DNA of 64,000 nt. It comes from Piliocolobus tephrosceles. Lineage: Eukaryota; Chordata; Mammalia; Primates; Cercopithecidae. A program made the translations under genes and the position numbers. Location of the stretch: positions 37,578,148 to 37,642,147 of the forward strand of contig NC_045443.1 of NCBI RefSeq assembly GCF_002776525.5, written 5' to 3'. Below the pieces are notes generated by a model. The model worked only from the letters and a program-made list of their open reading frames with translations, ran no database searches and was not told where the DNA came from. Shown here one piece after another: positions 57,560 through 64,000 of this stretch. The first letter of the stretch is position 1. Each line of letters starts with the position of its first letter.

Positions 57560-58343
57560 GAAAAATGATACAAAGAAATCAGAAAAGACAATCCAGGATA
57601 TGAATGAGAAATTTACCAAAGAGAGATTTTTTTATTTAGGAAAAAACAAATAGAAATTCTGGAACTGAAGCACTTATTGAAGGAAAAGCAAAATACAGTT
57701 GAAAGCATCAAAACTCGAAGGTAGATCAGGCAGAATAAATAATCTCAGAATTTGAAGATAGATCTTTGAAATAATGCAGTCAGACAAAAATATAGAAAAA
57801 AAATTTAAAAAGAATGAGCAAAGTCATCATGACATTTGGGACAACATAAAACCATTGGATAGTCAAGTTACTGGCATCCCCAAGGGTGAAGAAACAACAA
57901 CAAAAAGATTAGAAACCCTGTTTAACAAAATGATAGATGAAAATTTCCCAAATCTAGCAAAAGGTTTAGACATTCAGATAAAAGAGGCTCAGCAATCCCC
58001 AGGTAGATAAAATGCAAATGTGTCTCCATGGCACATTATAGTATGACTGTCTAAAGCTATGGATAAAAAGCCAATCCTAAAAACAGCAAGAGAAAATCTA
58101 GTCATTTATAAAGGAAACCCCATTAGACTAAATACAGATTTCTCAGTTGAACCCTTACAGGCCAGAAGAGAAGTGGATGATCTATTTGAAGTGCTGAAAA
58201 AAAGTTGGTCAAAAATGCTATATCCAGCAAAATTATCCTTCATAAATGACATAGAAATAAAGTCTTCCCTGGCCAAGCAAATGCTGATGGAGGTCATAAC
58301 CTTACTAGACCAGTCCTCCAAGAAATGCTCACAGGAGTCCTAA
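57560..58343 (+). pseudogene. L1 ORF1 pseudogene
   Basis: Frames at 57774-58010 and 58059-58343 contain IDENFPNLAKGLDIQIKEAQ and YKGNPIRLNTDFSVEPLQAR, then MLYPAKLSFIND, matching the RNA-binding C-terminal part of L1 ORF1. Stops separate the pieces. The N-terminal part (from about 57560, near MNEKFTK) is less clear. Confidence 0.78.
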
Positions 58344-58540
58344 ACCAGAAAGCAAGAGAACAACATTCACCAGCATAAAAACAAGTAAAAATGTAAAATC
58401 ACTGGTTAAAATAATAATACAAAGGAGGAAGAGATAACACTCAAACAGTGCCACTGCAGAAATCCACCAAATCACAAAGAGTATCAATAAGAGAAAAAGA
58501 AAGGGACAAGGAATATATACAACAACCAGAAAACAAAAAT

Positions 58541-60500
58541 ATGGCAGGAACAAAGCCTCACATATCAATAACAATCTTAAATATAAATGAACTAAATTCT
58601 ACACTTAAAAGTTATAGACTGGCTGAATAGATAAGAAAACATGAACCAACTATATGCTACTAATAAGAAACTCACCTTACCAGTGAAGACACATATAAAC
58701 TGAAAGTAAAGGAATGGAAAAAGGTATTCCATATAAAAGGAAACCAAAAGCAAGCATGCATAGCTACATTTATATCAGGTAAAATGGACTTTAAGTATAA
58801 AACAGTTTAAAAAAAAGACAAAGGGGGTCATTATATAATCATAAAGGAATGAATTCAGTGAGAGAGTATAACAATTCTATATATACATGTACTCAGCACT
58901 GGAGTAGCCAGATTCATAAAGAAAATGTTACTAGATCTAAAGAGAGAGAGGCTATAAAGAATAATAGTGGGAGACTTTAACACTCCACTGTCAGCATTAG
59001 GCAGATTATCTAGACAGAAATCAGCAAAGAAACATTGGATTTAAACTAGTCTTTAGACCAAATGGACATAATAGACATTTACACAACATGCTATCCAACA
59101 ATGACAGAATATACATTCTTATCATAAATCTGTGGAAAATTCTCCAGTATAAATCATATGTGAGGCAGCAAAACAAGTCTCATACATTTTTTTAAAAATT
59201 GAAATTATATCAAGTATCTTCTCAGACCACAATGGAATAAAACTAGAAATCAATACCAAGAGGAACACTGAAAAGTAAACAAGCAGCTCCTGAATTAACA
59301 TTGAGCCAATGAAGAAATTAAGATGAAAATAAAAAGGTTTTGAAACAAATGAAAATAAAAACACAGCATACCAAAACCTATAGGGTACAGCAAAAGCAAT
59401 GCTAAGAGAGAATTTTATAGCAATAAATGCCAACATCAAAAAAGCAGAAAAATTCACAATCTAACAATGCACCTAAAGGAACTAGAAGAACAAGAACAAA
59501 CCAAATCCAAAACTAGCACATGAAAAAAAAATAATAAAAATGAGACCAGAACTAAATGAAATAGAGACTAAATAAACAATACAAAGGATCAGCAAAACAA
59601 AAAGTTGGTTATTCAAAAATATAAACAAAATGGATAAATCTGCAGCTAGACTAATCAAGAAGAAAGACCTAAATAAACAAAGTAAGACATGAAAAAGGAT
59701 ACATTACAACAGATACCACAGAAATACAGAAGATGATCAGAGAACTATTATGAACAACTATACACTGAGAAACTGGAAACTGATAAATTCCTAGAAACAT
59801 ACAACCTATCAAGGTTAAATCAGGAAGTATAAAACCTAAACAGACCAATAACAAGTAGCAAGATTGAATCAGTAATGAAAAGTCTCTCAACATAGAAAAA
59901 CCCTAGACCAGAAGGATTCACCATTGAATTCAATCATACATACAAAGAAGAAATAATAACTACCTTCCTGAAACCATTCCAACAAATTGAAGATGAGAGT
60001 ATTCTCCCTATCTCATTTTATGAGGCCAGCATCGACCCGATACCAAAACCAGACAAGAACACAACAAAACAAGAAATCCCTAATATGTCTAAGGAACATG
60101 GACACAAAAATCCTCAACAAAATGCTAGCAAAATAAATCCGAAAGCATAACAAAAACATCATACACCTTGATGAAGTGGGATTTATGCCAGGTATGCAAG
60201 GATTATTCAACATATGCAAATCTATAAAGGTGACACATCACATTAATAGAATGGGGGATAAAAACCATATGATAATACCAATAGATGCAGAAAAAAAATT
60301 TGACAAAAGTTAATATCCCTTTATGACATCAACTCTCAACAAACTAGGCATAGAAGGAATGCACCTCAACATAATAAAGGCCATATATGACAAACCCATA
60401 GCTAACATCATATTCAAAGAGGAAAATCTGAAAGCCTTTTTCTTAAAAACTAGAACAAGGACGCCAACTGTCACTGCTCCTATTCCACATAGGATTGATG
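58541..60500 (+). pseudogene. L1 ORF2 5' half, pseudogene lacking the catalytic FADD region
   Basis: The start at 58541 gives MAGTKPHISITILNINELNS (endonuclease N-terminus). RT motif A text (MIIPIDAEK near 60270) and IIKAIYDKPIANIIFKEENL (60370-60430) follow. The sequence stops at the region that in L1 precedes the 'RQGCPLSPLLF' to FADD segment, so the catalytic palm and the Cys-rich C-terminus are missing. Many stops are present besides. Confidence 0.85.
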
Positions 60501-60626
60501 CCTCAAATGCCCTGATTTGATCACTGTGAATTATAAACATGTGACAAAAGTATTCATTGCTCCATAAATTTGTACAAATTTTTTAAAGAGAAGCAAAGAA
60601 ATAAAAAGATATTTTTAATTAGGAGA

Positions 60627-60884
60627 AAGTCAAGTATAATTTAAAAATAAGCCACTCATAAACCCTAATCTAAGTTAAGTTAAAAAGGTCACTTTGCTTG
60701 AGTATGGAAAATACAACTGGCAAATACGGAATAAAGTGCCATTTGAGGAAATATGTACATTTTACAAGATGTTTGTTGCATGTACCCTGCTGAAATATCA
60801 CCAAGTATCTTGAGGAATAAGTTTTCAATAAATTCATATTAATTAGCTCATTATTGGTTCCTCTAAAATATGTATTGTTGATAG
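60627..60884. other. Unique AT-rich spacer
   Basis: No recognised feature between two L1-derived segments; it may include diverged L1 3'UTR. Confidence 0.4.
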
Positions 60885-61140
60885 CAAGTAGAAAAAATAA
60901 GTTCAGTATTCAATAATAAAATAGGAAATTGCAGTTAATAATTTACTGTATACTTCAAAATAGATAGAAGAGAAGAATTGCTATGTTCCCAACACAAAAG
61001 AAAACATAAATATTTGAGATGATGGGTATCCCAATTACCCTGATTTGATCATCACACATTGTATATAGGCATCAAATTATCACATGTACCCCCAAAATAG
61101 GTATAACTTATGTATCAATAATCATTGTGAAAGAAAAAAG
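60885..61140 (+). mobile_element. L1 (L1MA/L1PB class) 3'UTR fragment, sense
   Basis: 'TACTTCAAAATAGATAGAAG', 'AACACAAAAGAAAACATAAA', 'AATTACCCTGATTTGATCAT' and 'ATCACATGTACCCCCAAAAT' follow the 3'UTR of older L1 subfamilies. It is 5'-truncated and only about 250 bp. Confidence 0.8.
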
Positions 61141-61224
61141 AATAATTTTTAGTTTCCCTGAGGAGATGCTTTAGATACTTTTGCTTCCTTCCTATCTCTG
61201 TCAAGCAAAAATAAATATTAACTA

Positions 61225-61360
61225 GTACAGTCTTCTGTGTAAGATTGAAGATTATGGAGGGCAACAATCTGCTTTGTTCATCTTTGTATTCCTAGTGTCT
61301 AGCACAGTGCCTTGAACACAGTAGATGTTCAATAAATATATGTTGAATAAAAGCACGTGA
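61225..61360 (+). repeat. L2 3' end
   Basis: 'TTTGTATTCCTAGTGTCTAG', 'CACAGTGCCTTGAACACAGT' and 'AATAAATATATGTTGAATAA' are a well-kept L2 terminus. Confidence 0.8.
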
Positions 61361-62708
61361 ATTAATTTATTAATACAAAGACATTATTATTTGTCACACC
61401 GTCAAATTAATAGACTTTTAGGGACTTGTTATGTTTAATGTACATATCAAATGTAAGATAAATTCTGTAGTAGTCGATCTTGTTTTTCAATGATGAAAAT
61501 GTGTCTCAAACTAACTTAGGCAAAAGGGGGATTTTATGCAATGATGTAATATCACATACCGGAAGGCTGTATAAGCAAATGCTGAGAAGGATGGAGTCGA
61601 GGTGTAGCTGGACCTAAAGTATACCTTAACTAGAGACATCCAGAATCAACAGTGTCACCTTCTCTGACTATGGGCTTCATTTCCAATGAAAACTAACTTC
61701 TTTATGCCTTAGAAAACATGCCTGGTCCTAAGTCTAGGTATTTTCATATCTTGCAGCACTGCCAATCCCCCTCCCACCAGTAAGTATGTTTTGGTGATAG
61801 TTTTTAACAAAGATTATGTTGTAAATGGCCAGTTCAGGTGATTGGAATAAGCATAGAGATTTTGTTGGCATATTGATTGGAAAATTATTGGGAAAACATT
61901 TGGTTGAAACTTTGAACAGATATTCTGTTCAATTGGAAAATTAATGGGAAAACATTTGGTTGAAACTTTGAACAGATATTCTGTTCAATAAAAGTTCTTT
62001 GAATATTTTAATAAAAAAGAAATTGTGGCTGATGCTGAAGTTAATGAATATTAGGGATGAAAGTAATTAAAATATTTTAAATTATTTTAAGCAATATTCA
62101 CCATCAGACTCCATGGAAACAGTATTCTGCTTATCTCTCCATATCCCCAACATTTGGTACATTGCCTGGTGTATTGTAAATTGTTGGTTTACATTTGTTA
62201 TTAGTATATTGATAATAAGGTCTTCTCGGCTCACATATGAATGGACTACAGTTAGGCAGTTGTGATAAGAAAGTATGTACAAAACTAGTGAATATATTCC
62301 ATATTGTGACCTACTTATACTTAAAGGTAAAATAATATAATACAAATTGTTTAAAGATAAATAACCTGCAAGATAAGCAAAGATCTAGACCAAAAAGAAT
62401 ACGTCTGGTTGGGCCTGAGTTTGTATCATATTCTTAAAAATAGCCTGAAATAGTACATCATTTCTTTGGAATTCACTGAAGATGTTAAATACCTGGGAAA
62501 TTCTTGAGAGGAGTAGAAGTAAGTAGAAAGAATGATAAAGATATTGAGAGAAACGGTTATTTTTGCCAAAACAGCTGGAAGAACAAGAACATGGCTAAAT
62601 GTTTTCACATAGATATATTTGGATGAGACTTTTGCAGGAGTGCATGAATGCCAAATATTGTTGATTTTGTAATAAATGCTATATTTTATCGAAAAAATTC
62701 TTTGGCAT

Positions 62709-62713
<5 letters not shown>
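61361..62713. other. Unique non-coding sequence with a 56-bp tandem duplication
   Basis: No gene is recognised. The only structured element is the tandem duplication listed separately at 61876-61987. Confidence 0.45.
61876..61987. repeat. 56-bp tandem duplication, two units
   Basis: Units 61876-61931 and 61932-61987 both start ATTGGAAAATTA and end GATATTCTGTTCA. I see one mismatch (TTATTGGG against TTAATGGG). The unit is not a known repeat. Confidence 0.97.
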
Positions 62714-62750
<37 letters not shown>

Positions 62751-63027
62751 GACAGAGTCTCACTCTGTCGCCCAGGCTGGAGTGCAATGGCGCGATCTCA
62801 GCTCACTGCAACCTCCGCCTCCCGGGTTCAAGGATTCTTCCGCCTCAGACTGCCGAGTAGCTGGGACTTCAGGCATGCGCCACCACGCCGGGCCAATTTT
62901 TGTATTTTTAGTAGAGAAGGGGTTTCACCATATTGGCCAAGCTAGTCTCGGACTCCTGACCTCAGGATCCGCCGGCCTCGGCACCCCAAAGTGCTGGGAT
63001 TATAGGCGTGAGCCACCGCGCCTGGCC
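62714..63027 (-). mobile_element. AluS, full length, antisense
   Basis: T run of about 32, AGAGACAGAGTCTCACTCTG, then CAACCTCCGCCTCCCGGG and the end GCCACCGCGCCTGGCC. A small rearrangement (TTCAAGGATTCTTCCGCCTC in place of 'TTCAAGCGATTCTCCTGCC') and a 3-bp loss near GGATCCGCC are visible. No clear TSD was found. Confidence 0.93.
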
Positions 63028-64000
63028 ACAGTGAATTTCTGAAGTTATTAAATGCAAGAAAAATCACAAATACTGTTATTTTATTCTGTTTCTTTACTGA
63101 AAGCAGAATGTAGCCCTCACCTATGAAAATATGAATGCCTTTAGGCAAAGCCTTCCTTTAATTTAAATGGAACCTAAAAAAGTGCTTCTTGCAGTAGTGA
63201 AAAAAATATTTTTGGTAATCTAAAAGTGATATTATTTAGAATTTGCCTCTCTAATCCTCATCAAGAATAAAATGAAATCTTAGAAATGGAACAAGTCTTA
63301 TAAAGATTGTGACTAACCCTTTTACAGGTAGAAATTGAATTTCTCATGATTGATTCTTACTGTTTAAGGACTTACTATTTAGGCATACCCACGCAATGAA
63401 AACTAAGTTTAAAAGCATAAATAGTTAAAAGTGTAATAATAATTGAAAATTACAGTAACGTTTTTCTTAATTGTATAATTCTTGATTCAAGTTTAATGTT
63501 CTTTATGTGAATTACATTTTTAGTTTGAGAGAAATTGTTTTTTAATGAATTGCTTTTGCTTTGCTAAATTATCTATTTCGAGAAACAGTCTTTCTCCAGA
63601 AAATAAAGGAAAATTGCAATGGAAGAAAAATCACGCTTCTGTCATTCCAAACATGTATATTTCTTAGATCTTAACTACAGAAGAGTAATGTTGAAAGAAA
63701 ATCATCCATGAGCATTGATTAGGAAATTGGCACCCATTGAGACATGCTCAGCATCAATATAAACGTAATTTTTCTTTAAAAGAGCTAGTTATAGGTCAGT
63801 TGACTTGCTGAAAATGCTTCGGTTATATTATTAAAGACAGACATTTCAGTGGCTTTTAACTTAGGAATAAATAAGAGTAAAGGTGTGAAACTTGAAATGC
63901 AAGTTTATAAATCTCCATTTGTCATATAGAAAATTGACTAGAATTGTTAGCCTAGTAAAGTGCAGATATATAATAGATACTAAATGCAGAAAAACTAAGA
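63028..64000. other. Unique AT-rich non-coding sequence
   Basis: No gene, exon or clear repeat is seen up to the window edge. Confidence 0.45.

Larger units (their letters stand above)
55736..60626 (+). mobile_element. Older L1 (L1PB/L1MA class), sense, both ends kept, ORF2 internally deleted
   Basis: The body (55745-60617, about 4.87 kb) starts GGGGGCCTCAAGATGGCGGA, the L1 5' end with a YY1-type site. It continues through a GC-rich 5'UTR, ORF1 and the first half of ORF2, then jumps at about 60495 from reverse-transcriptase text (CTATTCCACATAG) directly to 3'UTR text (CCCTGATTTGATCACTGTG) and an A-rich tail. The repeat ATTAGGAGA at 55736-55744 and 60618-60626 is a convincing 9-bp TSD. Confidence 0.82.

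Noticed and set aside
60493..61140. Two L1 3'UTR-like segments about 400 bp apart read as one element with an insertion
   Set aside because: The first is closed by its own A-rich tail and the TSD at 60618-60626. The second starts mid-3'UTR and repeats the 'CCCTGATTTGATCA' text, so they are separate copies.
1..64000. CRISPR arrays, operons, bacterial or phage modules, tRNA or rRNA genes
   Set aside because: No spaced short direct repeats, ribosome-binding patterns or tRNA cloverleaf were noticed; the density of Alu, L1, MIR and L2 fixes the source as a primate nuclear genome. The tRNA-like internal promoter text present belongs to Alu and MIR SINEs.

Overview
This window is nuclear genomic DNA from a primate. 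It is AT-rich, intergenic or deeply intronic in character, and no intact protein-coding gene is visible. The youngest Alu copies (2138-2443, 15910-16234, 16636-16944, 29912-30219) share the 'CTCAAGCCTG' box and the 'CTAGCCGGGCGAGGTGGCGGGCG' style middle that I associate with Old World monkey AluY/AluYR subfamilies. I therefore favour a cercopithecid (macaque or baboon-like) source over human. This is a judgement from memory of subfamily diagnostics, not a computed match.

Layout. 1-9385: unique sequence with old MIR/L2 pieces, one AluY, an ERV-type LTR (about 3290-3805), a short L1PA 3' end with a clean 15-bp target-site duplication (TSD), an ERVL/MaLR-like LTR broken by microsatellites and an Alu scrap, and a MER5A-like element. 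7405-14570: two diverged copies of the same long ancient sequence in tandem; the second copy is interrupted by a complete 1.26-kb Tc1/mariner transposon with a decayed transposase gene (13167-14429), and a MaLR solo LTR lies between the copies. 15545-18130 and 21690-24780: ancient antisense L1 (L1M/HAL1-like) bodies carrying younger Alus and a long polypyrimidine tract. 24787-31478: a nearly complete antisense L1 with an AluY in its 5'UTR, abutting a truncated MaLR LTR. 32456-47315: mostly unique AT-rich sequence with scattered MIR, L2, Alu and MER2 copies. This stretch holds the two most interesting non-repeat signals: a CpG-containing block with strong splice-site consensus (39330-39995) and an AT-rich long palindrome (42497-42915).

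47316-53509: a full-length antisense L1PA with TSD and YY1 motif but disabled ORFs. 53590-54015: a CA/TA microsatellite cluster. 54215-55200: a sense L1PA 3' fragment. 55736-60626: an older sense L1 that keeps both ends and a TSD but has lost the second half of ORF2, which suggests retrotransposition of an already deleted or spliced RNA. 60627-64000: unique sequence, one more L1 3' end, an L2, a 56-bp tandem duplication and an AluS.

There is no operon, CRISPR array, RNA gene or novel enzymatic system here. Open reading frames are transposon remnants, microsatellite translations or chance. The interesting content is structural: nested transposition, structure-forming DNA and one candidate exon. 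Family-level repeat names come from recognising consensus features by eye; subfamily names should be treated as provisional.
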